Source: Candidatus Woesearchaeota archaeon (lineage in GTDB: Archaea; Nanobdellota; Nanobdellia; Woesearchaeales; WJKV01). Taken from it: a stretch of 18,467 bases of DNA. The stretch spans positions 1 to 18,467 of the forward strand of contig JAHWHE010000041.1 of NCBI GenBank assembly GCA_019323495.1, in the 5' to 3' direction. Each line of letters starts with the position of its first letter. The stretch's first letter is position 1. Of this stretch, positions 1-6,400 are shown in pieces. Made by a program: the position numbers and the translations under genes. The notes beneath the pieces are model-generated. The model was not told the origin of the DNA. It worked only from the letters and a program-made list of their open reading frames with translations, and made no database searches.

Positions 1-86
1 ACCGCATTTGTATCTGTTTTCATCTCTGCCTTATTCTTTTGCATGTTTGTTTCTTTATTTACTAATTTGTTATTTTTCTTTGCCAT
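1..86 (-). CDS. Partial Lys/Asn-rich protein, runs off left edge
   Basis: An ATG at 86 opens a minus-strand frame without a stop to the window edge, giving 28 codons that begin MAKKNNKLVNKETNMQ. It starts one nucleotide after the HIT gene stop codon (88-90), the same one-nucleotide spacing seen between nnrD and the HIT gene. It is therefore probably the third gene of that operon, translated by coupling. The visible part is hydrophilic and rich in Lys and Asn, with no signal peptide and no recognisable motif. No function can be given from this fragment. Confidence 0.6.
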   Translation of the reverse strand, partial: MAKKNNKLVNKETNMQKNKAEMKTDTNA

Positions 87-87
87 C

Positions 88-528
88 TTATTTCAATTTT
101 TGCCCGCTGATGGTCTGCTCAATCATCGGCTTTAAATTCTTGTACAATGCATCGATTTCTTTCTTGCTAACTTCTGTGCGAGGGATCTGCAGCTGAAGCT
201 TATCGTCTTTATATCGAGGGATGATGTGCATGATGAAATGAGGCGCCTTTTGCTCTGCTCCTGCGCCGTTCTGGACAATAACGCTTACGCCATCTGCCTT
301 GAGATTCGCGATCATTGCGACTGTCAATCTCTGTGAAATGACGCCCATGTGCGAAAAAATCTCTGAATCCAGTTCTTCGACAGTCTGGCAGTGATTCTTT
401 GGAAGAAGCAGCAGATGGCCTGCAGATGCAGGATAAATGTCAAGAATAGCAACTACATCATCATCTTCATATAATTTCTTTGCAGGCACCTTTCCTGCAA
501 TGATCTGGCAGAAAATGCATTGTTCCAT
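88..528 (-). CDS. HIT-family protein lacking the central catalytic histidine
   Basis: This 146-residue protein has the size and layout of the HIT (histidine triad) nucleotide hydrolase/transferase family, whose members usually cleave AMP-lysine, ApnA or similar nucleotide phosphoramidates and anhydrides. It begins with a Cys pair (CIFC, residues 4-7) typical of zinc-binding HinT-like members, followed by the YEDDDVVAILDIYPASAGHLLLLPKNH block. The triad normally reads H-x-H-x-H-x-x; here it is HFIMHIIPR. The first and third histidines remain, but the middle one, the nucleophile in characterised HIT enzymes, is isoleucine (codon checked in the DNA). The fold assignment is strong, but hydrolase activity by the usual mechanism is doubtful. 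The start is one nucleotide after the nnrD stop, so translation is probably coupled to nnrD. Confidence 0.88.
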   Translation of the reverse strand: MEQCIFCQIIAGKVPAKKLYEDDDVVAILDIYPASAGHLLLLPKNHCQTVEELDSEIFSHMGVISQRLTVAMIANLKADGVSVIVQNGAGAEQKAPHFIMHIIPRYKDDKLQLQIPRTEVSKKEIDALYKNLKPMIEQTISGQKLK

Positions 529-529
529 T

Positions 530-1666
530 CTATTTCACAAATCGCTTGGCGCCGTGGGGCAGATTGTTCACAATGTCCATTGCAGTGAAGCAATACCCTA
601 AATCTTTTCTTACATGATCTCCTGTATCGCCAGAAATATGCGCGCCTATCCGTGCAGCATCAAACAGGCCGTAGCCGAGCGCGATCAATGCGCCGACAAT
701 CCCTGCAAGGACATCTCCTGTTCCTGCGACAGTCATCCCTGGATTCCCTGTCTTGTTCTTGAATAATTTGTGCCCGTCAGAAATATAATCAATCCTTCCC
801 TTCAATAATACAATTTTGTCTGGCTTTGAATACACCATCATCGCTTCTTTTGTCGCGCTTGTGCCGAACAATTCCTTGAACTCCCCTTGATGCGGGGTAA
901 GAACCGCGTTCTTGACCTCTGCGCCCTTGATTAAATCCAATGCATCACCGTCGATAACCTTTGGAATGTCAAGCTTTACGATCTTCCGCACAAGATTCTT
1001 TGTGCTCTTGTCAAGGCCTATTCCGTTTCCAATTACAATGACATCAACCTTGTCAATCAATTCCTTTATCTTGTCGTAATGCTTTTCAGCAAGGCATTTT
1101 CCGTCCAATTTCTGCGTTATCAGGCTCGGTTCATAGCTGTTTATCACATACGCTGCTTCTTTTATAGTGCTAACATAAACAAGATCGACTCCAGTTCTCA
1201 ACGCAGCCATTGCTGCCAAACCCGGAGCGCCGACATAAAATTCACATCCTCCTATCACAAGAACTTTTCCATTATCACCTTTATGGCTGTCTTTTCTTCT
1301 TACAGGAATCCTTTCTTTTTTCGCAGGTACTTTTGCTTCCTTGAGTTCCTTTTCTTCGATTTCTTCTTCCGGCTCTGCTTCTTCTAAATCTTCTTCAACA
1401 GCTTTTTTTGTTTTTCTTCCTTTCTTGGATTTTTCTTTCTTCACCTTTATCTTTGCGGCCTTCTCTTTCTTTTTTTCTGTTCTTGTCTTAGTCTCTGCTT
1501 TTTCTTCATTCAATTCGCCTTTTTCTCTTAAGAATTCTTCAACCCTATTCTTAGAATCACTTTGCTTTTTCCCGCTTATCTCATCCACAAACTCCTTTAG
1601 CTTGGGATGCTGGGATTTTTCTTCCTTTTTCTTTTCATCCTTCACCCATTTGAATCTTATTGCCAT
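530..1666 (-). CDS. nnrD: ADP/ATP-dependent NAD(P)H-hydrate dehydratase with charged N-terminal extension
   Basis: This enzyme repairs damaged NAD(P)H hydrates in the cytoplasm. The ribokinase-like catalytic domain spans roughly residues 121-378. It carries HKGDNGKVLVIGG (128-140), IDGDAL (238-243), LTPHQGEFKELFG (256-268), LLKG and the diagnostic NPGMTVAGTGDVL (308-320), where D318 is the expected catalytic aspartate. The usual fusion partner, the NnrE epimerase domain, is absent. In its place are about 120 residues very rich in Lys and Glu, probably disordered. The frame is open further upstream to 1711, but a TATA box (1689-1696) sits inside that extension, about 26 nt from the ATG at 1666. 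The shorter, leaderless start is therefore preferred; an ATG at 1675 is the alternative. It heads an operon with the HIT gene. Confidence 0.93.
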   Translation of the reverse strand: MAIRFKWVKDEKKKEEKSQHPKLKEFVDEISGKKQSDSKNRVEEFLREKGELNEEKAETKTRTEKKKEKAAKIKVKKEKSKKGRKTKKAVEEDLEEAEPEEEIEEKELKEAKVPAKKERIPVRRKDSHKGDNGKVLVIGGCEFYVGAPGLAAMAALRTGVDLVYVSTIKEAAYVINSYEPSLITQKLDGKCLAEKHYDKIKELIDKVDVIVIGNGIGLDKSTKNLVRKIVKLDIPKVIDGDALDLIKGAEVKNAVLTPHQGEFKELFGTSATKEAMMVYSKPDKIVLLKGRIDYISDGHKLFKNKTGNPGMTVAGTGDVLAGIVGALIALGYGLFDAARIGAHISGDTGDHVRKDLGYCFTAMDIVNNLPHGAKRFVK

Positions 1667-1688
1667 GCAGTTCATAATAATATTGTAG

Positions 1689-1696
1689 TATATAAA
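1689..1696 (-). promoter_or_regulatory. TATA box for nnrD operon
   Basis: TTTATATA on the minus strand, centred about 26 nt upstream of the ATG at 1666. This predicts a leaderless mRNA and rules against the longer reading frame as the true start. Confidence 0.65.
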
Positions 1697-1769
1697 CTTA
1701 ATCTTGCACACGCTAAATATTAACCACTATATATCGATGACGGGCTATCAGCACTTCAATAGAATTAAA

Positions 1770-1777
1770 TTTATATA
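1770..1777 (+). promoter_or_regulatory. TATA box for the secreted beta-rich protein
   Basis: TTTATATA on the plus strand. Transcription would start near 1800, leaving a leader of about 9 nt (GGGGAGATT) before the ATG at 1809. It is divergent from the nnrD promoter within a shared 142-nt spacer. Confidence 0.6.
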
Positions 1778-1808
1778 TTCCATAGCAAACTCTAAACATG
1801 GGGAGATT

Positions 1809-3212
1809 ATGGGCTTAATAAAGAGATTGACAACAGCATCAGGCGCTCTAGGGCTTTCAGCGCTAGCATTCGGTTCAATAGGCGCTTCTACTTCTCTTGC
1901 AGATGAACCAGAAGTCAAGGTTGAAGAATTCTATAATGAGGAATTTCAAGATTATCTGAGAGCAAATAGAAAGGATCTTTATGAGCAATTGCAAAAAGCA
2001 AAAACAGAGTATATCGAAAAAAAATCAAAATCTCCTGCACCAGAGACTCCTGCAAAAAAGCCAGCAGCTCCAGCACCAAAGCCAGCTGCGCCATTGGCAA
2101 AAAAACCAATGCTGAACTTAACAGGCGAATTCATGCATGTTTATCAGAACAGATCAAGCGATTACAGTGCAAGATTTGAAATGAGCAGATCAGACACAAA
2201 AGACACTGTTGTCACTGAATTCGGCTATAATCCTGAAAAAAAACAGAAAAGATTCAACATAGGAGGCAGCATTAATTTCACTTCAAATAATGTAAAAGGA
2301 AACGCTTCTGTATTCATGGCAGGCACTGATACAATGACAGAAAGCAGTCACGGTATAAATGTTGTTGCGCAGACAAAGGACAATCTTCATTTCGGAGGCG
2401 CGTTGGAAAGGACGATAAACCCTGACAGCAGAAAATCAGATCATCTTGTCTTTGGCCATCTGGGAAAATCTTTCACGACAACAGAAGGAAGCCAGACAAC
2501 AGTGAAATTCGGAGTCGGAAAAAGAAAAAACTCAAGCTTATACGCAGGCTATGTCTCTCACGATCACACTATCAAGCCCGCACATCTTGGCGTTTCAGGA
2601 TCAGCAGGTTTTGTAACAGAAACAACAGGAGATAGCAGGATCAACGCATCTGTTGGCTTTTATCCTGTCGACAGTTCTCTTGATTTTGGAGCAAGATTTT
2701 GGGGCCAGATGTCAAAGAAAAAGAATACAAGATATGAAGACGACATTGTGGCAACCGCAAGAGTTGCAATCGGAGGAGGCGCAAAAAAACTTGGAAGAAG
2801 CGCAGCAGTTATCTCAGAACTTGCTCGTGGACCTTTATTGAACTATCCAGGAATCGGCTATCCTCAAGGCTACCCTACAAACTACAGGATTCCTCCTTTC
2901 AGTTTTGACGGTCAATGGGTAGTTGACTACACTTTTGTAAAAAAGAATCCGATTAATCTAGAGATGCACAAGATCCAGGCATCACACAGGTTTGACGACA
3001 CAGGCATTCTAAAGCAGCCAACAGTAGGTGCAGGCTACGTTCACACCAGAATTGGAAGAACATCAAAACACGATGTATTGTTTACTGCACACAGCATGAT
3101 ACAGGACAGGCTTTTAGTTTATGGCGACCTTAGTTTGCCAACAACAAATACAAGAGATGGTGCAAAAGGGCAAGTATGGATAGGCGCTTATCATAGCTCT
3201 GTTCTAGAATAA
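1809..3212 (+). CDS. Secreted beta-strand-rich protein, beta-barrel-like
   Basis: From the ATG at 1809 the protein has 467 residues. Residues 1-31 form a classical Sec signal peptide: KR near the start, a hydrophobic Ala/Gly/Leu core, and a probable cut after Ser-Leu-Ala before DEPEV. Residues 32-72 are acidic and likely helical, and 75-100 are a Pro/Ala/Lys linker. The rest is a long run of probable beta-strands with alternating hydrophobic and polar residues, tight turns, and many Gly, Ser, Thr and aromatic residues. Examples are VKFGVGKRKN, SLYAGYVSHDH, RINASVGFYP and LDFGARFWGQ. This resembles outer-membrane beta-barrels of bacteria, although it does not end in an aromatic residue. I do not recognise a family. 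The frame is open from 1704, but the TATA box at 1770-1777 favours 1809. Function unknown; presumably exported or surface-bound. Confidence 0.8.
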   Translation: MGLIKRLTTASGALGLSALAFGSIGASTSLADEPEVKVEEFYNEEFQDYLRANRKDLYEQLQKAKTEYIEKKSKSPAPETPAKKPAAPAPKPAAPLAKKPMLNLTGEFMHVYQNRSSDYSARFEMSRSDTKDTVVTEFGYNPEKKQKRFNIGGSINFTSNNVKGNASVFMAGTDTMTESSHGINVVAQTKDNLHFGGALERTINPDSRKSDHLVFGHLGKSFTTTEGSQTTVKFGVGKRKNSSLYAGYVSHDHTIKPAHLGVSGSAGFVTETTGDSRINASVGFYPVDSSLDFGARFWGQMSKKKNTRYEDDIVATARVAIGGGAKKLGRSAAVISELARGPLLNYPGIGYPQGYPTNYRIPPFSFDGQWVVDYTFVKKNPINLEMHKIQASHRFDDTGILKQPTVGAGYVHTRIGRTSKHDVLFTAHSMIQDRLLVYGDLSLPTTNTRDGAKGQVWIGAYHSSVLE

Positions 3213-3221
3213 CGGCATAAA

Positions 3222-3229
3222 TTTATATA
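3222..3229 (+). promoter_or_regulatory. TATA box for radical SAM gene
   Basis: TTTATATA centred about 26 nt upstream of the ATG at 3252, in the 39-nt gap after the preceding gene. It predicts a separate, leaderless transcript. Confidence 0.65.
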
Positions 3230-3251
3230 TAATTGATTAATCATTCTTCTT

Positions 3252-4577
3252 ATGGAAATTAAGATCATAGAACCAAAATCAGAGTATAGCGGTTATAACT
3301 TCAGTCACATGAACAAGTTGCCAATGTTGGGCTCCATTTATCTGGGCACCATCCTCAATGATGCAGGCCACAATGTTAAAGTTTACAATGAGAAACTTGT
3401 CATGCCGAAGAATCTCGATGCAGATGTTCTTATCCTAAACTCATTGACAAGCGGTGCGAACAGGGCGTATTCCTTGGCAGAACAATTCAAGCAGCAGAAC
3501 CCAGAAGGGAAAGTATTGATGGGAGGCTACCACGCTTCTTTTATGCCAGAAGAAGCCTTGCAGCACGTTGACCAAGTTGCAATAGGAGAAGGAGAGAACA
3601 TAATCCTTGATCTTGTTAACGGAAAAATTAAAGACAGAATAGTGCATGGAACTCCTATTGATGACTTGAACAAATTGCCTTTTCCAGACTATTCTTTGAT
3701 GAAAGGCTTGAACTATCCTAAAAAAAGACTGAACTGGCTTCCAATGGCGACCAGCAGGGGCTGTCCTTTTGACTGCACTTTCTGCAGTGTGACGCAGATG
3801 TTCGGCAGGAGCTACAGGGCAAAGAGTCCAGACCGTGTCATGGAAGAACTGGCAAGGAACAGATACAAATACATATTTTTCTATGACGATAATTTTACAG
3901 CAGACAAGAACAGGACAATCGATATTCTTCAATCAATGAAAAACAACGGAATTACAAAAAGATGGGTGACGCAGACCAGGATCGACATTGCGAACAACGA
4001 GCAAATGCTTAAATTGATGTCAGACACGAAGTGTGACATGGTCTTCCTAGGCCTGGAAAGCGTGAACGAACAGACATTGAAAGACTACAAAAAAGCGCAG
4101 GGTCTGCAGCAGATGAAAGAAGCTATCAAGAAAATCAGGGACTATGGCATCCAAGTCTGGGGTGGATTTGTAATGGGCAGTGACCAGGATGACAAGAAAA
4201 CAATGCAGAAGACAGTCGATTTCTGCAATGAAACAGGAATAGAAGTTCCGCAATTCTCTATCTTGACTCCTTTCCCTGGAACTAAATTATTCAATGACCT
4301 TGTTGAGCAGGGAAGGCTTATCACAAAGAACTGGAGCCTTTTCGACGGCTGGCATGTTGTGTTCAAGCCGAAAAAACTAAGCGCATACGAACTACAGGAG
4401 CATACGATCGACGCATTCAGACAAGTCTGGAAGAATGGAAAAAGACTTTTCAGGCAGATAACTCCTGCTCTAAGAGATATACAGAACCTTAAGGTCGCGA
4501 TAGACGGGCTTAATGTGATGAAGCAGGTCAAGAAAGAAAACAAGCGTTATCTTGAGTTCTTGACAAAGGTCAATTGA
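3252..4577 (+). CDS. B12-binding-domain radical SAM protein
   Basis: This is a 441-residue radical S-adenosylmethionine enzyme. The N-terminal part (about 1-140) is a cobalamin-binding-type Rossmann domain. It shows MGGYHASFMPEE (90-101) and VAIGEGE (109-115), the usual signatures, although the DxHxxG cobalamin-ligand motif is not visible. The radical SAM core follows, with the 4Fe-4S cluster motif CPFDCTFC giving Cys171, Cys175 and Cys178, then YIFFYDDNF and QTRID strands. The C-terminal part, with ILTPFPGTKLF, WSLFDGWHVVFKPKKLS and the following helices, matches the DUF4070 type found in hopanoid methylase-like (HpnR) enzymes. It is cytoplasmic; the substrate cannot be told from the sequence. 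Many members methylate or rearrange lipids or other metabolites. It has its own promoter and no obvious pathway partners nearby. Confidence 0.92.
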   Translation: MEIKIIEPKSEYSGYNFSHMNKLPMLGSIYLGTILNDAGHNVKVYNEKLVMPKNLDADVLILNSLTSGANRAYSLAEQFKQQNPEGKVLMGGYHASFMPEEALQHVDQVAIGEGENIILDLVNGKIKDRIVHGTPIDDLNKLPFPDYSLMKGLNYPKKRLNWLPMATSRGCPFDCTFCSVTQMFGRSYRAKSPDRVMEELARNRYKYIFFYDDNFTADKNRTIDILQSMKNNGITKRWVTQTRIDIANNEQMLKLMSDTKCDMVFLGLESVNEQTLKDYKKAQGLQQMKEAIKKIRDYGIQVWGGFVMGSDQDDKKTMQKTVDFCNETGIEVPQFSILTPFPGTKLFNDLVEQGRLITKNWSLFDGWHVVFKPKKLSAYELQEHTIDAFRQVWKNGKRLFRQITPALRDIQNLKVAIDGLNVMKQVKKENKRYLEFLTKVN

Positions 4578-4616
4578 TTTATTTGTCTCACATTAATATT
4601 CTTTATCTCAAAATTC

Positions 4617-4624
4617 TTTTTAAA
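4617..4624 (+). promoter_or_regulatory. TATA-like box for the repeat protein
   Basis: TTTTTAAA in the AT-rich 98-nt gap. It places the transcript start near 4647, giving a leader of about 29 nt that contains the ribosome site GGTGAT (4667-4672), 3 nt before the ATG at 4676. Confidence 0.45.
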
Positions 4625-4675
4625 CTTCTATTGCCTTATTATCAGTAATAAAATAAAACGCCACAGGGTGATAAT

Positions 4676-5479
4676 ATGGTAAGACTAATGTATGAATCTG
4701 AAAGGTTATTAGCTGATTTGGATAGAAGAAATACTATCGATAATGTTATGCGTTCTCCTGTTAATTCTAGTAGCGAGAGGTTATCGGGTGCAAGCAATTC
4801 CTCCAGAATGCAAGCAAAAGGGGGTGATGGAGCCTCGCTTACAGACACTATGAATCCAAGGCATGTGCCAATGGAAGATCCGTATAAGGTTCAAGACAAA
4901 ATGTACGACGGGGAATTATGGGACCCTAATAGCCAAAGCACAGAGCCAAGTGCAAAAGAAATCGACCTGAAGAAAAAGATGTACGGACAGCAGCCAATGC
5001 CGAACAGATTAATGGCGGATGCATACGGCTCTGGAAATGCTGGAAACAGCCTTGAAAGAATGACAGACTTTTATCAGGTTGACAAGCAGGGAAAACTGCA
5101 GGCGTCAAAAGAAGGCTTTAACAGGTACATGTCAAGCAATTTGTTTGAAGCATGCATGATGTATTTCAGCAATGTCGGCCAGCCTGCAAAGCCGACAGAT
5201 GGCGCTTATCTCGCGCAAAGGCAGGGATTCAGCAAGAAGCAAGGCTATAATCTGACAGATCTCACAGGTTCATTTTATAATGTTGCGAATGGAAAACTGC
5301 AGCCGTCAAAGCAGGGTTTCAGCGCATATCTCAATGTTGCGTTGACCAATGCTGCGTTCTCGTATTTCGGCAATGTTGGAACGAAAGCTCCTGCAGGATA
5401 TCTTGGCAATGGCAGCGCATCCAGAGGGGCGAGCGCACCGTCGGGAAAATCAGTCTATGCTGGCGGCGGAAAGAAATAA
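4676..5479 (+). CDS. Unknown soluble protein with internal duplication
   Basis: I do not recognise this 267-residue protein. Residues 1-110 are polar and probably disordered, rich in Ser, Asn, Met and charged residues. Two similar units follow, at about 129-179 and 198-243. Each contains a FYxV strand, a GKLQ-Ser-Lys block, GFxxY, a short helix, then YFxNVG and a terminal GAYL/AGYL. The C-terminal 25 residues are Gly/Ser/Ala-rich and end in GGGKK. There is no signal peptide, membrane helix or metal motif. The start is supported by GGTGAT 3 nt upstream of ATG, complementary to the archaeal 16S 3' end, and by a TATA-like box at 4617-4624. The pattern suggests a small duplicated domain on a flexible arm, perhaps structural or binding. 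Confidence 0.82.
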   Translation: MVRLMYESERLLADLDRRNTIDNVMRSPVNSSSERLSGASNSSRMQAKGGDGASLTDTMNPRHVPMEDPYKVQDKMYDGELWDPNSQSTEPSAKEIDLKKKMYGQQPMPNRLMADAYGSGNAGNSLERMTDFYQVDKQGKLQASKEGFNRYMSSNLFEACMMYFSNVGQPAKPTDGAYLAQRQGFSKKQGYNLTDLTGSFYNVANGKLQPSKQGFSAYLNVALTNAAFSYFGNVGTKAPAGYLGNGSASRGASAPSGKSVYAGGGKK

Positions 5480-5504
5480 GAAAATAGAAGAGTAAAGAAG
5501 AACA

Positions 5505-5523
5505 ACTGCTCGCTAAGAGCAGT
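5505..5523. terminator. Short perfect hairpin between convergent genes
   Basis: ACTGCTC and GAGCAGT form a 7-bp stem with a 5-nt loop (GCTAA), 26 nt after the plus-strand stop at 5479 and just past the minus-strand stop at 5536. No strong T-run follows on the plus strand. A bidirectional terminator or RNA-end structure is likely, but this is inferred from position only. Confidence 0.4.
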
Positions 5524-5535
5524 GTTACTGTAAAT

Positions 5536-5628
5536 TTATCTGCAGCAGCATTTCTTCTTTTTAGTTGTCTTTTTCTTTGTTGTTTTTTTCTTTGTAGCTT
5601 TCTTAGCTGCTTTTCTTTTTTTTGCCAT
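5536..5628 (-). CDS. 30-residue Lys-rich peptide ending Cys-Cys-Cys-Arg
   Basis: A short minus-strand frame from ATG 5628 to TAA 5536-5538 encodes 30 residues. It opens MAKKRKAAKKATKKK, continues with TTKKK repeats, and ends KKKKCCCR. Evidence that it is a gene: a near-perfect ribosome site GAGGTGA (5634-5640) 5 nt before the ATG, a TATA-like box (5676-5683) that predicts a 25-nt leader, and a strong codon-level pattern of Lys, Ala and Thr. About half the residues are Lys or Arg, like the basic tails of histone H1-like nucleic-acid-binding proteins. The three adjacent cysteines could bind metal or form disulfides. The function is unknown; binding to DNA or RNA is a guess from charge. It lies convergent to the repeat protein and divergent from the membrane protein at 5737. 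Confidence 0.65.
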   Translation of the reverse strand: MAKKRKAAKKATKKKTTKKKTTKKKKCCCR

Positions 5629-5675
5629 TAATCTCACCTCTTTTGAGAATTAAAATTATTTTATTGCATAATTCA

Positions 5676-5683
5676 TATTTAAA
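5676..5683 (-). promoter_or_regulatory. TATA-like box for the Lys-rich peptide
   Basis: TTTAAATA on the minus strand. The predicted transcript start is near 5653, giving a 25-nt leader that contains GAGGTGA. Confidence 0.45.
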
Positions 5684-5702
5684 TTTATCTTTTTAGAAAA
5701 AA

Positions 5703-5710
5703 TTTATAAA
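5703..5710 (+). promoter_or_regulatory. TATA box for the membrane protein gene
   Basis: TTTATAAA centred 30 nt upstream of the ATG at 5737, implying a near-leaderless message. No ribosome site precedes that ATG. Confidence 0.6.
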
Positions 5711-5736
5711 CACAAAGAGTTATTGACAACAAAAAG

Positions 5737-6396
5737 ATGGTGTTTTTTGAAGACGCAATAAAATTGCTGGTAAGAATAGGACTTCTAGATGTAATCCTGC
5801 CTTTTATCCTGGCATTTGTGCTCGTCTTTGCACTATTGCAGAAAAGCAGAGTATTCGGAGAGGAAAACGGCCAGCCTAAAACAAGGATAAACATAACGAT
5901 TGCGCTTGTCGTAGGCCTGTTGTTTGTCAATTTCGTGCGCATTTTCGGATTCATCTCGTGGTTCTTGTATTTTGCAGTCTTTATTGTCGCAATCTTCTGC
6001 ATTGTGCTATTAACATCTTTGGTCGGCATCAAGAGCAAATTGACCACATTCACCTTGATAGTCGCGTTCATAGCAGTTATTGTCATAGCAACACAAAAAT
6101 ACATAGACTACAGTGTCTTGTGGAAATTCGTTATACATCCTGCAACTCTGGTGATAATTGCAGCTGGCGCTCTTGCAGTCTATATCGTGAAAGAGCCAAA
6201 GATAAAGAAAAAGGAAGAAAAGAAGAAAAAAGAGGAAAAGAAAGAAGAAAAAAAGGAAAAGAAGAAAGGGGAAGAGCCAGAACTGGAAAAACTTCAGCCG
6301 AGAGGTCACGGCATCCCAAGACAAGCAAGAACAGTGGAAGAACTTCTAGGCCCTGGTGAAGAAGAAAGATTAGGAGAAAACGAAGAAGAATTCTAG
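5737..6396 (+). CDS. Five-helix membrane protein with Lys/Glu-rich tail
   Basis: This 219-residue protein has about five predicted membrane helices, at roughly 14-35, 51-70, 72-97, 101-119 and 131-152. A loop after the first reads LLQKSRVFGEENGQPKTRINI. I have the impression that loops of this kind recur in uncharacterised DPANN membrane proteins, but I can name no family for it. The cytoplasmic-type tail (153-219) begins with about 35 residues of almost only Lys and Glu, encoded by a purine-only stretch near 6195-6275. It ends in an acidic segment. No enzymatic motif is seen. The start fits the TATA box at 5703-5710. It converges on the metallophosphoesterase gene, with only 4 nt between the two stop codons. 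Confidence 0.82.
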   Translation: MVFFEDAIKLLVRIGLLDVILPFILAFVLVFALLQKSRVFGEENGQPKTRINITIALVVGLLFVNFVRIFGFISWFLYFAVFIVAIFCIVLLTSLVGIKSKLTTFTLIVAFIAVIVIATQKYIDYSVLWKFVIHPATLVIIAAGALAVYIVKEPKIKKKEEKKKKEEKKEEKKEKKKGEEPELEKLQPRGHGIPRQARTVEELLGPGEEERLGENEEEF

Positions 6397-6400
6397 ATTA

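Noticed and set aside
1079..1688. Plus-strand open frames opposite nnrD
   Set aside because: They encode Ser/Phe-rich text that mirrors the Lys/Glu-rich codons of nnrD; no ribosome site or promoter.
3441..3932. 163-codon minus-strand frame
   Set aside because: Antisense to the radical SAM core, whose motifs are clear; no domain or start signal of its own.
6195..6275. Purine-only tract as a regulatory or structural DNA element
   Set aside because: It is explained by the Lys/Glu codons of the membrane protein tail.
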